From: Sulfurospirillum arcachonense DSM 9755
GTDB lineage: Bacteria > Campylobacterota > Campylobacteria > Campylobacterales > Sulfurospirillaceae
NCBI RefSeq assembly: GCF_000597725.1
Contig: NZ_JFBL01000020.1
Span: forward strand, 1 to 53,894
Direction: 5' to 3'
Length of the DNA stretch: 53,894 bases
Shown here: positions 7,192-15,923 of the stretch, in pieces
Layout of the letters: each line of letters begins with the position of its first letter
Position numbering within the stretch: position 1 is the first letter of the stretch
Program-made: the position numbers and the translations under genes
The notes under the pieces: model-generated
What the model saw: only the letters and a program-made list of their open reading frames with translations
The model's database searches: none
Told to the model about the DNA's origin: nothing

Positions 7192-8040
7192 TTAAGGTTG
7201 ATAAATATACTTTTTATAAGAGATATCAAGACCCTTTATAAGGGGATTTTCAATCCTAAAAATTTTCCTATTTTTTAGGTTTACAAAATCAATACTTTTT
7301 TTATAGTATTTATTCCATAACTTTATGAAAGAGCCATCTTTATATGCCATAAAAATTCCTTTTTTTAATCTCTCAATTCCTTTTTTATTTTTTTTATTCA
7401 TGAAAAAAAATCTTGGAAGAGGATAGTAGAGAACTAATGACCTATCAAAGTAAAAATTTTGTGTGTTCTTATATGTTTCGTATTCATCTAAAATTTCATT
7501 TGTCCCTCTTGGAAAAATATCAACTCTATTTTTAGCAATCATCCCAAATAAACCTTTATAGGAACTTCCTTCAAAAACAGAGAATCCATGATGCCTCAAA
7601 ATCTCTGTATCTGTCCATGCAGTTCCTTGGAGTAATTTAAACTTTTTTAATTCTTCGAGGGTTTTAACTTTTTTGAGTTTTTCTTTTGCTTTTGGAGAAA
7701 CAAAAAATACACGATATCCAACAATGCCTCTGTCTACTGGGAAAGGGACATAGGCTAATGTAGATAAACGCTCTTGTGTAACAGAACCTTTATGTACAAA
7801 ATTTTCAAAAGTATTGTTAAAAGCAACCTTGTCAGCTCTTCCATGATTCATTCTTGGGCTTGGAACTAGTTTATAAGGCCCATAAATAGGGGTTGTTTTT
7901 TCTAAAGCAAGTTTTAATAAGGCCATATTATACTCACTTCTACGGTCATGTTTATCTGCTTTTGGAATATAAGTAAAGATTGTAACAGCAAAGCTTTTAC
8001 TTAAAAAAAAGAGTAAAAAAATAAAAATTAATTTATGCAT
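7192..8040 (-). CDS. Periplasmic solute-binding-like protein, paralogue 1 of 3
   Basis: 282 residues with a signal peptide (basic start, LIFIFLLFFLSKSFA, cleavage near residue 18). The body resembles family-3 solute-binding (SBP_bac_3-like) periplasmic proteins: YGPYKLVPSPRMNHGRADK, then PVDRGIVGYRVFFVSPKAKE, then RVDIFPRGTNEILDEYE in the second lobe, and LYYPLPRFFFMNKKNKKG. No permease or ATPase is adjacent, so it may feed a sensor or a distant transporter; the ligand is unknown. It is the third and last of three tandem copies in the direction of transcription. Confidence 0.7.
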   Translation of the reverse strand: MHKLIFIFLLFFLSKSFAVTIFTYIPKADKHDRRSEYNMALLKLALEKTTPIYGPYKLVPSPRMNHGRADKVAFNNTFENFVHKGSVTQERLSTLAYVPFPVDRGIVGYRVFFVSPKAKEKLKKVKTLEELKKFKLLQGTAWTDTEILRHHGFSVFEGSSYKGLFGMIAKNRVDIFPRGTNEILDEYETYKNTQNFYFDRSLVLYYPLPRFFFMNKKNKKGIERLKKGIFMAYKDGSFIKLWNKYYKKSIDFVNLKNRKIFRIENPLIKGLDISYKKYIYQP

Positions 8041-8091
8041 AGATTTTTCCTAAAAAATACATTATACACTAAATTTTTTTATACAAAAATA

Positions 8092-8940
8092 TTATGGTTG
8101 ATAAATATATTTTTTATAAGAGGGGTCAATATGTTTTATAAATGGATTATCGATTTGTATAATTTTTCTTTTTTTGAGATTTACAAAATCAATACTTTTC
8201 TTATGGTATTGATTCCATAATTTCATAAAAGATCCATCTTTGTATGCCATAAAAAGTCCTTTTTTAAGTCTTTCAATTCCTTTTTTATTTTTTTTATTCA
8301 TAAAGAAAAATTTTGGAAGAGGATAATAAAGGACTAAAGCTTTATCGAGGTCAAGATTTTGTATGTTTTTATATGCTTCATATTCATCTAAAATTTCACT
8401 TGCTCCCCTTGGAAAAAGGTCAACTCTATTTTTAGCAACCATTTTAAACATGCCTTTATAAGAATGTACTTCAAAAACATTAAATCCATAGTGTCTTAAG
8501 ATGTCTGTATCTAGCCAGCTAGTTCCTTGGAGTATTGTAAATTTTTTTAATTCTTCGAGTGTGGTTACTTTTTTTAGTTCTTCTTTTGCTTTTGGAGAAA
8601 CAAAAAATACACGATAACCAATTATCCCTCTATCTACAGGAAAAGAAACATAAGCAAATTGGGATAAACGTTTTTCTGTCACGGCACTTTTATGTACGAA
8701 GTTTTCAAAATTATTATCAAGAGTTACCTTATCAGCTCTTCCATGGTTCATCCTTGGACTTGGAACTAGTTTGTAAGGACCATAATTAGGGATTGTTTTT
8801 TCTAAAGCAAGTTTGAGTAAAGCGATGTTATATTTAGTTCTAGCATCATCTTTGTCAGCTTTTGGGATATATGTAAAAATTGTTGCAGCAAAACTTTTGT
8901 TTAAAAAAAAGAGTAAAAAAATAAAAATTAATCTATGCAT
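8092..8940 (-). CDS. Periplasmic solute-binding-like protein, paralogue 2 of 3
   Basis: Same length (282) and same motif order as its neighbours. The signal peptide is MHRLIFIFLLFFLNKSFA. It is closest to paralogue 1: even the short intergenic stretches before the starts and the last 13 codons (Tyr-Lys-Lys-Tyr-Ile-Tyr-Gln-Pro end) are nearly identical. Differences cluster around residues 75-95 and in the second lobe, which would alter a ligand pocket if the copies have specialised. Expression probably comes from a promoter upstream of 9827 or from short local promoters in the 38-51 bp gaps. Confidence 0.7.
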   Translation of the reverse strand: MHRLIFIFLLFFLNKSFAATIFTYIPKADKDDARTKYNIALLKLALEKTIPNYGPYKLVPSPRMNHGRADKVTLDNNFENFVHKSAVTEKRLSQFAYVSFPVDRGIIGYRVFFVSPKAKEELKKVTTLEELKKFTILQGTSWLDTDILRHYGFNVFEVHSYKGMFKMVAKNRVDLFPRGASEILDEYEAYKNIQNLDLDKALVLYYPLPKFFFMNKKNKKGIERLKKGLFMAYKDGSFMKLWNQYHKKSIDFVNLKKRKIIQIDNPFIKHIDPSYKKYIYQP

Positions 8941-8978
8941 AAATCTTTCCTTTGAAAATTACATTACATTATATTATA

Positions 8979-9827
8979 TTATGGTTGATAAATATATTTT
9001 TTATAAGAGGAATCAATATTTTTTATGTATGGATTGTCAATTCGTATAATTTTTCTTTTTTTGAGATTCACAAAATCAATACTTTTTTTATAGTATTTAT
9101 TCCATAATTCTACAAAAGAGCCATCTTTATAAGCTATTGAAATTCCTTTTTGAAGTCTTTCAAGGCTTTTTTTATTTTTTTTATTCATAAAGAAAAATCT
9201 TGGTAGAGGATAATAGAGAATTAATGATCTATCAAAGTCAAGATTTTTTATTTTTTTGTATGCTTTATATTCATTTAAAAGCTCATTAGCTCCTCTTGGA
9301 AAAAGATCAATTCTATTTTTTGCAACCATTCCAAAGAGACCTTTATAGTTACTCCCTTCAAAAACGTTAAATCCATGATGTCTTAAAATCTGAGTATCTA
9401 ACCAACCTATCCCTTGTACTATTGTAAATTTTTTTAATTCTTTAAGTGTTGTTACTTTTTTTAGTGCCTCTTTTGCTTTTGGAGAAACAAAAAATACACG
9501 ATATCCAACAATACCTCGATCTACAGGAAAAGGAACATAACCTAATTTAGATACAAGGTCTTCTCTTATAGCAGCTTTATAAACAAAGTTTTTAACATTG
9601 TTTTTAAGAGCAATTTTATCAGCTCTTAAGTAATTCATTTTTGGACTAGGAACTAATTTATAAGGTCCATATTCAGGGATTGTTTTATCTAATGCTAGTT
9701 TTAGCAGAGCTACATTATAATCTTTTCTTGTATCTTTTTCATCTTCTTTTGACATGTAAGTAAAAATGGTTACAGAAAAACTCTGAGATGCAAAAAATAG
9801 TATAAAAAGAAAAAGAAACTTATTCAT
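8979..9827 (-). CDS. Periplasmic solute-binding-like protein, paralogue 3 of 3
   Basis: First gene of the tandem set and the most diverged: MNKFLFLFILFFASQSFS signal peptide, PSPKMNYLRADK instead of PSPRMNHGRADK, and VELWNKYYKK near the C-terminus. Length again 282. The region around residues 65-85 differs in charge from the other two. An SD (AAGGAGGCC read on the minus strand) precedes the ATG, the strongest of the three, in keeping with its being the operon head. The divergent ABC-F gene starts 71 bp away. Confidence 0.7.
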   Translation of the reverse strand: MNKFLFLFILFFASQSFSVTIFTYMSKEDEKDTRKDYNVALLKLALDKTIPEYGPYKLVPSPKMNYLRADKIALKNNVKNFVYKAAIREDLVSKLGYVPFPVDRGIVGYRVFFVSPKAKEALKKVTTLKELKKFTIVQGIGWLDTQILRHHGFNVFEGSNYKGLFGMVAKNRIDLFPRGANELLNEYKAYKKIKNLDFDRSLILYYPLPRFFFMNKKNKKSLERLQKGISIAYKDGSFVELWNKYYKKSIDFVNLKKRKIIRIDNPYIKNIDSSYKKYIYQP

Positions 9828-9898
9828 AATGGCCTCCTTCTAATAAGATATTATACAACATAATGTTATAATTTTTCAAAAAAATAGGCTAAACAGTT

Positions 9899-11731
9899 TT
9901 GATACAACTTACAAATATTTCTAAAAGCTTTGCAAAACAGGAGCTTTTTTCTAATCTCAATTTTAAACTCAATTCCAAAAACCGTGTAGGTTTAGTAGGA
10001 CGTAATGGTAGTGGTAAATCAACACTTTTTAAAATTATTCTTGGTGAAGAACATGTTGATGGTGGAGAAGTTTCTATACCTAAAGGTTATAAGATAGGTG
10101 CATTAAAACAGCATCTTTCATTTAGTGAAAAAACTCTAAGAGAAGAGGCTGCTCTTGCTCTTGATGAAGAACACAAGTATGATATATATAGGGTTGAAAA
10201 GATTTTATTTGGACTTGGATTTGTAGCGGAAGATTTAGAAAAAAATCCACTCTCTTTTTCAGGTGGTTATCAAATACGTATCAATTTAGCAAAGCTTTTA
10301 GTAACTGAGCCAAATTTACTTCTTTTAGATGAACCTACAAACTACCTAGATATAGTATCTTTACGTTGGTTAAAAGTTTTTTTGAAAAGCTTTGATGGTG
10401 AAGTTATTCTTATAACACATGATCGTAATTTTATGGATAGTGTGACAACTCATACAATGGGAATAGTAAGAAAAAAACTAAGTATTTTACCAGGAGATAC
10501 ACACAAGTTTTACACACAACTTGCATCAAATGATGAGTTACATGTAAAGACAAAAATTTCACAAGACAAGAAGATAAAAGAGCTTGAAGAGTTTATCGCT
10601 AAAAATAAAACAAGAGCTTCGACAGCAGCACTTGCTCAATCAAAAGTAAAACAGTTAGAAAAAATTGAGAGGATGGAAGATATCCAAAGTGAAGCAACTC
10701 TCAACTTTGATTTTAATTTTAAACAAACGCCTGCTAAAATTTTACTTGATGTCAAAGATTTGAAGTTTGGGTATACAGAAGATAACATTTTATTTAAAGA
10801 TATTACTTTCCATATAAAAAAAGGTGAATGCCTTGGGATAATAGGGAAAAATGGAAAAGGAAAATCAACACTTTTAAATACTCTTGCAGGAGAATTAAAA
10901 CAACTTACAGGGCATGTACACATGCACACAAGTACTTCATTTGGACATTTTGGACAAACCAATATCAATCATCTCAATCTAAATAACACAGTTATGGATG
11001 AGATTTATAAATCAAATGCGAGTCTTTCTACGGGAAGGGCTAGAAGTATTTGTGGGGCTATGATGTTTAGTGGTGAGAGTGCAGACAAAAAGATTTCACT
11101 ACTTTCAGGTGGAGAAAAAAGCAGAGTCATGCTTGGTAAAATTTTAGTAGAAGAGGTTAATCTTCTGTTTTTAGATGAGCCAACAAACCACTTAGATATG
11201 GACTCTATAGACTCTCTTATTGGAGCTATACAAAATTTTGAAGGGGCTGTTGTTTTAGTAACGCACTCAGAGGAGTTACTCCGTAAAGTTGCCAATAGAC
11301 TGATCGTTTTTTCAAAAGATGGAGCAGAGATTTTTGATGGTAATTATGATGAGTTTTTAGAAAAGATTGGTTGGGAAGAGGAAGAGGCAGAAAAGAAAGT
11401 CAAAAAAGCACCAAAATCAAATCACCATGAAAATAAAAAGTTAAGAGCAGCACTTATTCAAGAAAGAAATAAAAAAACATCACCTTTGAAAAAAGAGATA
11501 GAAAAACTAGAAAAACTGATAATAACAACAGAAGAAGCACTCGAAGCAAATCAAGAAGAGTTGATAAAACTCTCTAGCAGTGGAGAGAGTGATAAACTTG
11601 TGGATTTATATAAAGAAGTAGCAGCACAAGAGAAACAAGTAGAGGATGCCTTTGAGTCTTTAGAAGTTGTACAACATGAATTTGATGAAATAACACAAGA
11701 GTATGAGGATAAACTAGAAAATTTAAATTGA
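9899..11731 (+). CDS. ABC-F family ATPase (Uup/EttA-like)
   Basis: 610 residues, cytoplasmic, two ABC domains and no membrane part. Domain 1 has GRNGSGKST (about residues 35-43), SFSGGYQIRINLAK and LLLDEPTNYLD. Domain 2 has GKNGKGKST, LSGGEKSRVMLGK and LFLDEPTNHLD. A charged linker and a long C-terminal coiled coil (from about residue 510) follow, as in Uup. ABC-F proteins act on ribosomes or DNA intermediates, not in transport. Start is TTG at 9899 (MIQLTNISKSF is the family's start); the SD is weak. Confidence 0.9.
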   Translation: MIQLTNISKSFAKQELFSNLNFKLNSKNRVGLVGRNGSGKSTLFKIILGEEHVDGGEVSIPKGYKIGALKQHLSFSEKTLREEAALALDEEHKYDIYRVEKILFGLGFVAEDLEKNPLSFSGGYQIRINLAKLLVTEPNLLLLDEPTNYLDIVSLRWLKVFLKSFDGEVILITHDRNFMDSVTTHTMGIVRKKLSILPGDTHKFYTQLASNDELHVKTKISQDKKIKELEEFIAKNKTRASTAALAQSKVKQLEKIERMEDIQSEATLNFDFNFKQTPAKILLDVKDLKFGYTEDNILFKDITFHIKKGECLGIIGKNGKGKSTLLNTLAGELKQLTGHVHMHTSTSFGHFGQTNINHLNLNNTVMDEIYKSNASLSTGRARSICGAMMFSGESADKKISLLSGGEKSRVMLGKILVEEVNLLFLDEPTNHLDMDSIDSLIGAIQNFEGAVVLVTHSEELLRKVANRLIVFSKDGAEIFDGNYDEFLEKIGWEEEEAEKKVKKAPKSNHHENKKLRAALIQERNKKTSPLKKEIEKLEKLIITTEEALEANQEELIKLSSSGESDKLVDLYKEVAAQEKQVEDAFESLEVVQHEFDEITQEYEDKLENLN

Positions 11732-11801
11732 TTTGTAGGTGTGGAAAGATTAATATAAAAACCTATAAATATATATTGGTAAATTATGCTAGAATTCGTG
11801 C

Positions 11802-12647
11802 ATGAATGAAAAAATACAATTAGGGGTAGTAAATACCCTACGAATAGACAGAACGAGTGACCATGGATTTTATTTAGTAAGTGAAGATGGAGACGATGTT
11901 CTTCTTCCAAAAGCTTATGTAACAGAAGACATGAATATAGAAGATGAAATAGATGTTTTCATCTATAATGATTCAGAAGACAGATACGTTGCAACAACTG
12001 AGCGACCAGGTGCTATGCTTGGTGAGTTTGGATACTTTGAAGTAGTTGGAGTTGAAAGTTTTGGAGCATTTGTGGATTGGGGCTTACAAAAAGACCTTTT
12101 TATCCCAAAAAAGTTTCAAAAAATCCCTCTTGAAGTTGGTATGAAGTTTGTTTTTAGAGTTTGTATCGACGAAGATACAGACCGTCTAATAGGAGCTCAT
12201 AAATTTAAAAGCTTTATACATACAGATGTTGAAGAACTACAAGAAAATCAAAAAGTAAATATTATCATCAGAGAAAAAACTCCACTTGGGTTTAAAGTGA
12301 TAGTTGATAACAAATACGAAGCGATGATTTTTCATAATGAAATTTTTGAAGACATCTGGATAGGACAGAAAAAAGTAGCCTATATCAAAAAAATCAGACC
12401 TGATAAAAAGATGGATATCTCTTTAAGACCAATTGGAAAAAGTAAAGAAAACGAAGAAACTGCAATCCACAGAGTAACAAAAGTGCTTAAAGCAAATGGT
12501 GGAGAGTTAGAGTGTACTTACAAAAGTGATCCAGAACTTATCAAAGAGCTTTTTGGACTGAGTAAGAAAAACTATAAAAAAGCTTTAACAAAACTTATTG
12601 AAGATAAGATAATAAAACTTGACGAAGATGGAATTACATTAGCGTGA
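11802..12647 (+). CDS. CvfB-like S1 RNA-binding protein
   Basis: 281 residues matching the CvfB/YitL family: an N-terminal S1-like module (GVVNTLRIDRTSDHGFYLVSEDGDDVLLP), a second module (GYFEVVGVESFGAFVDWGLQKDLFIP), a third weaker one, and a C-terminal winged helix (LFGLSKKNYKKALTKLIEDKIIKLDEDG). CvfB influences virulence gene expression in staphylococci and binds RNA; its role here is unknown. The stop overlaps the GTG start of the next gene by 3 nt, so the pair is translationally coupled. Confidence 0.85.
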   Translation: MNEKIQLGVVNTLRIDRTSDHGFYLVSEDGDDVLLPKAYVTEDMNIEDEIDVFIYNDSEDRYVATTERPGAMLGEFGYFEVVGVESFGAFVDWGLQKDLFIPKKFQKIPLEVGMKFVFRVCIDEDTDRLIGAHKFKSFIHTDVEELQENQKVNIIIREKTPLGFKVIVDNKYEAMIFHNEIFEDIWIGQKKVAYIKKIRPDKKMDISLRPIGKSKENEETAIHRVTKVLKANGGELECTYKSDPELIKELFGLSKKNYKKALTKLIEDKIIKLDEDGITLA

Positions 12648-13846
12648 TTGCTGTTATTGGAGCTGGTGCATCTGGACTTGTTGGGGCGATTGCCGCAGCA
12701 AGAAAGGGTGCAAAAGTTTGCATATATGAAAAAAATAGCAAGATAGGCAGAAAAATACTCGCAACGGGTAATGGCAGATGCAATATAACAAATCAAAATA
12801 TAGAACTTTCAAACTTTCACGGACAACAACCTTTTTTTGTAAACTCTTCTATTAAACGTTTTAATACCTTTACATGTAAGGATTTTTTTACAGAACTTGG
12901 TATAGAAATGGTAGAAGGGCAAAAAGGTCGTTTGTATCCTAAAAGCCTTCAATCTTCAAGTGTGGTCGAGCTTTTAGTGTATGAGTGTAAGCGTTTGGGC
13001 GTTACATTTTACCTAGATAGTGAAGTAACAAATATCACAAAAAAGGGTGAAGGATTTTGTTTACATGTAAATGAAAAATCCTTACATGTAAACAAAGTTT
13101 TAGTAGCAACTGGAGGACTTGCAATGCCAAGTTTAGGGAGTTGTGATAGCGGATATACTTTTGCAAAAAACTTTGGACACGATATAGTTCCAACACATGC
13201 TTCTTTAGTCCAATTGGTTTGTAAAGAGGATTTAAAAGCTATTGGCGGTGTTAAGGTTGAGGGTATGATTGAAGTACTTGAAAATGGTCAATCGATTAGT
13301 AGTGCAAGTGGAGATATACTTTTTACAAACTATGGAATCTCTGGCTCAGCCGTACTTGATATAAGTAGGGTTGCAGGTCATGCTTTGTTGCATAATAGAG
13401 CTTTACATGTAAAGATTGATTTACTTCCTGAATACTCAAAAGAGCAGTTAAAAAATCTACTCAAAAAACGACAAAAAAATTCACATGGAAAAAGTGTAGC
13501 TTTATGGCTTGATGGTTTTATAAACTCTAAACTAGCTTCTTTTATCGCTAAAGAGTTACCTAAAAAAAGTGCCGATGAGTTAAATATAAAAGATATTACA
13601 AAACTTGTATACGCACTTAAAAACTTCCAACTCAAAGTTACAGACACAAAAGGGTACAAAACTGCTGAAGTCACAGCGGGTGGAGTATCTGTAGATCAAA
13701 TCAATGCTCAAACACTTGAATCAAAACTACAACGTGGTCTTTATTTTAGTGGAGAGGTACTAGATATTGATGCTGATTGTGGAGGTTATAACTTACACTG
13801 GGCATGGGCAAGTGGATATTGTGCAGGAAATGAGATAGTAAAATAA
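12644..13846 (+). CDS. BaiN/HI0933-family NAD(P)/FAD-dependent oxidoreductase
   Basis: 400-residue flavoprotein of the HI0933/YhiN/BaiN group. The FAD dinucleotide motif is VIGAGASGLVGAIAAA at the N-terminus; IGRKILATGNGRCNITN is the family signature. The C-terminus has TAEVTAGGVSVDQINAQTLESK and GLYFSGEVLDIDADCGGYNLHWAWASGYCAG. Physiological substrate unknown in most bacteria; some gut homologues reduce bile acids. Start is GTG at 12644, inside the previous stop. The gene contains four of the TTACATGTAA palindromes (12870, 13061, 13082, 13403), the densest cluster in the window. Confidence 0.9.
   Translation: MIAVIGAGASGLVGAIAAARKGAKVCIYEKNSKIGRKILATGNGRCNITNQNIELSNFHGQQPFFVNSSIKRFNTFTCKDFFTELGIEMVEGQKGRLYPKSLQSSSVVELLVYECKRLGVTFYLDSEVTNITKKGEGFCLHVNEKSLHVNKVLVATGGLAMPSLGSCDSGYTFAKNFGHDIVPTHASLVQLVCKEDLKAIGGVKVEGMIEVLENGQSISSASGDILFTNYGISGSAVLDISRVAGHALLHNRALHVKIDLLPEYSKEQLKNLLKKRQKNSHGKSVALWLDGFINSKLASFIAKELPKKSADELNIKDITKLVYALKNFQLKVTDTKGYKTAEVTAGGVSVDQINAQTLESKLQRGLYFSGEVLDIDADCGGYNLHWAWASGYCAGNEIVK
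13061..13091. repeat. paired TTACATGTAA palindromes inside baiN-like gene
   Basis: Two exact palindromes (13061-13070 and 13082-13091) lie 21 bp apart, centre to centre, close to two helical turns. Both are read in the same frame and encode Leu-His-Val-Asn. Confidence 0.75.
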
Positions 13847-13912
13847 CTCAAAACTAAAAAAAAGAACAGTTTTTGCTTGTATATCTATACATAGATATAA
13901 GAAGGAAAAAAA

Positions 13913-14272
13913 ATGAAGTTTTTAGTTGTGGATGACAGTAAAACCATGAGAAGAATTGTTCTAAATACTCTTAATAATATAGGCTACAAAGACGTTACTT
14001 TAGCAGAAGATGGAAATGATGCTATGAAAAAGATGAAAAAAAACCATTATGATGCGATTATGACTGATTGGAATATGCCTATTATGAATGGCTTAGAACT
14101 TGTAAAAAGTGCTAGAAAAATGGATGCATATAAAGACACACCTATTATCATGATAACTACAGAAGGTGGAAGAGATCAAGTTTTAACAGCATTAAAAAAT
14201 GGTGTAAATAATTATATAATTAAACCTTTTAATTCAAGAACTCTCAGAGAAAAATTAGAAGATATTATATAA
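13913..14272 (+). CDS. CheY-like single-domain response regulator
   Basis: 119 residues, a receiver domain alone. Asp7 and Asp8 form the acidic pocket, Asp52 (MTDWNMP) is the phosphorylation site, Thr82 the switch residue and Lys104 (IIKPF) the conserved lysine. TDWNMPIMNGLELVK is the form typical of chemotaxis CheY. It probably docks on the flagellar switch or passes phosphate on from a CheA elsewhere; no chemotaxis gene is adjacent. SD AGAAGGA at 13900-13906. It stands alone: a terminator follows and the next gene is convergent. Confidence 0.85.
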   Translation: MKFLVVDDSKTMRRIVLNTLNNIGYKDVTLAEDGNDAMKKMKKNHYDAIMTDWNMPIMNGLELVKSARKMDAYKDTPIIMITTEGGRDQVLTALKNGVNNYIIKPFNSRTLREKLEDII

Positions 14273-14360
14273 AACAAAAACAATATGCACTTACTCAAAA
14301 CAGATAGGTTAACGCTAAGAAATACTATTAGAGGAAAGCGAAATATTTATATTTTAGAGT

Positions 14361-14397
14361 TTTAAAAAAGACAAAGCACACTTTATAAGTATGCTTT
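14361..14397 (-). terminator. Rho-independent terminator for the NSS transporter gene
   Basis: An 11-bp stem with one mismatch (AAAGCACACTT / AAGTATGCTTT, 14373-14397) with a 3-nt loop. On the minus strand it is followed by a run of six T (14366-14361). It lies 11 bp after the stop of the transporter gene and may also end cheY transcription from the other side. Confidence 0.7.
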
Positions 14398-14408
14398 ATT
14401 TCAAGATA

Positions 14409-15746
14409 TTAAATCAAACCTAATTGATTTAAAAATAAGATTGTAATAGCAATTGGCACAACATATCTAATCAAAAAGTACCATACATTAAAAAACAACA
14501 CAGACGTATGTTTTGTGAATTTTTCTTGTAACATAGTTTTATCTACAAAATAACCAAGAAACAGACAAATAACAATAGCTGCTGTTGGCATCATGACTGA
14601 TGAGGATGCAAAATCCATCAAATCAAATGCATTTTTGCCAAAAAATGTTAAAGAACTTCCATATGTCGTTGACATAGAGAGCAGTGCAACTATACCTAGT
14701 AGATAAAATACACTACCACACAGGAGGGTAGCTTTTTTTCTTGTCATTTTAAATCTTTCGATAAAAAACATCAAAGATGGCTCAATCATAGATACAGCAG
14801 ATGTAATTCCAGCAAATACAAGTGCAACAAAAAATGATATAGCTATGATTTTACCTAGTAAACCCCAGCCTGAAAAAATCACAGGAAGAGAGATAAATAC
14901 TAGTCCAGGACCAGCTGCACTAGGCGCTCCAGCTTCAAAAAGAAATGAGAAGATAATAAGACCAGCAATAAGAGCAATACCCGTATCTACAAGAGCAACC
15001 ATAATAGATGATTTTACAAAGTTTGCTTCTTTTGGAAGAGAAGCTGAGTAGGTAAGAATAGTACCAACACCAAGAGAGAGTGTAAAAAATGCTTGTCCAA
15101 GAGCAGCTAGAAGTGCATCACTGTTAATCTTGCTCCAATCAGCTACGAACATAAATGATACAGCTTTGCTAAAACTATCAAGAGAGATAGCATACATCAA
15201 TAGACCTATTAATATGATACCAAGAAAAGGCATCAAGATAAGGTTTATTTTTTCTATGCCATCTTTAATACCTTTTAGTACAATAAAAATTACAGTCCCA
15301 GCAATAAGTGTATGATAGAGTAATTGGGTTGCCAAATCTTTTGTTATGAGTGTATCAAAAGCAGCTCCCGCAGTTTTTGCATCTGCTGGAAGTGTCCCAA
15401 AAGAAGAAAACACATAACTTAAAATCCACCCAAGAACAACTGAATAGAAAGAGAGAAGTATAAGACCAGTTGCTATCATAAAACCAGCAATTTTCCAGTT
15501 TTCATTTTTACTTTTTGAAGTCTCTATAAACGAAGTTGCTACATTTGCTTGAGCATTTTGACCAATGACCGCTTCGGCTAAAAATACAGTAAGTCCTATA
15601 AACATAATCGCAAGAAGATACACCAATACAAATGCACCACCGCCATACTCTCCTGTAATATAAGGAAACTTCCATATATTACCCAATCCAACTGCAGAAC
15701 CAGCTGCAGCTAGAATAAATCCTATCCTTGAAAAACGATTTTTCAA
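14409..15746 (-). CDS. Sodium-dependent transporter, NSS/SNF family
   Basis: 445-residue inner-membrane symporter of the neurotransmitter:sodium symporter family (LeuT fold), the short bacterial type with 11-12 membrane helices. The TM1 signature is plain: RIGFILAAAGSAVGLGNIWKFPYITGEYGGGAF, with the unwound Ala-Val-Gly-Leu-Gly-Asn section that binds Na+ and substrate. TM6/8 regions with ALGQAFFTLSLGVGTILTYSASL are also present. Likely substrate is an amino acid or related amine. Monocistronic, divergent from dnaE, with a strong terminator downstream. Confidence 0.9.
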   Translation of the reverse strand: MKNRFSRIGFILAAAGSAVGLGNIWKFPYITGEYGGGAFVLVYLLAIMFIGLTVFLAEAVIGQNAQANVATSFIETSKSKNENWKIAGFMIATGLILLSFYSVVLGWILSYVFSSFGTLPADAKTAGAAFDTLITKDLATQLLYHTLIAGTVIFIVLKGIKDGIEKINLILMPFLGIILIGLLMYAISLDSFSKAVSFMFVADWSKINSDALLAALGQAFFTLSLGVGTILTYSASLPKEANFVKSSIMVALVDTGIALIAGLIIFSFLFEAGAPSAAGPGLVFISLPVIFSGWGLLGKIIAISFFVALVFAGITSAVSMIEPSLMFFIERFKMTRKKATLLCGSVFYLLGIVALLSMSTTYGSSLTFFGKNAFDLMDFASSSVMMPTAAIVICLFLGYFVDKTMLQEKFTKHTSVLFFNVWYFLIRYVVPIAITILFLNQLGLI

Positions 15747-15923
15747 AATCCACCTTTAAAAAAATTTTCTGATTATATAAGAATTTATATGAAAATATAC
15801 TGACTTGAGTTTTATCCAAATAAAGTAAAAAGAAAAGCTTTAATAAAAAATTAGTAGAGATAATATAGTCTATTTTTTAAGTGCTTTTTGTATAGAATGA
15901 AAAAAAATATACTAAGAAGAATT

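Noticed and set aside
8035-8220. 61- to 78-codon plus-strand frames within the binding-protein copies
   Set aside because: They repeat simply because the minus-strand paralogues repeat.
7192-9827. A composite transposon or recent IS-driven triplication of the binding-protein genes
   Set aside because: No terminal repeats or transposase; the copies have diverged in sequence and look like simple tandem duplication.
11005-11295. Minus-strand ORFs of 90-150 codons opposite dnaE, the ABC-F gene, the antiporter, the giant gene and others
   Set aside because: All lie antisense to strongly supported genes, with skewed Ser/Pro/Ile composition and no homology; they are reading-frame shadows.
13850-13880. 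Terminator after the baiN-like gene
   Set aside because: AAAACT/AGTTTT pairing of 6-7 bp with an A-rich loop is common by chance at this base composition.
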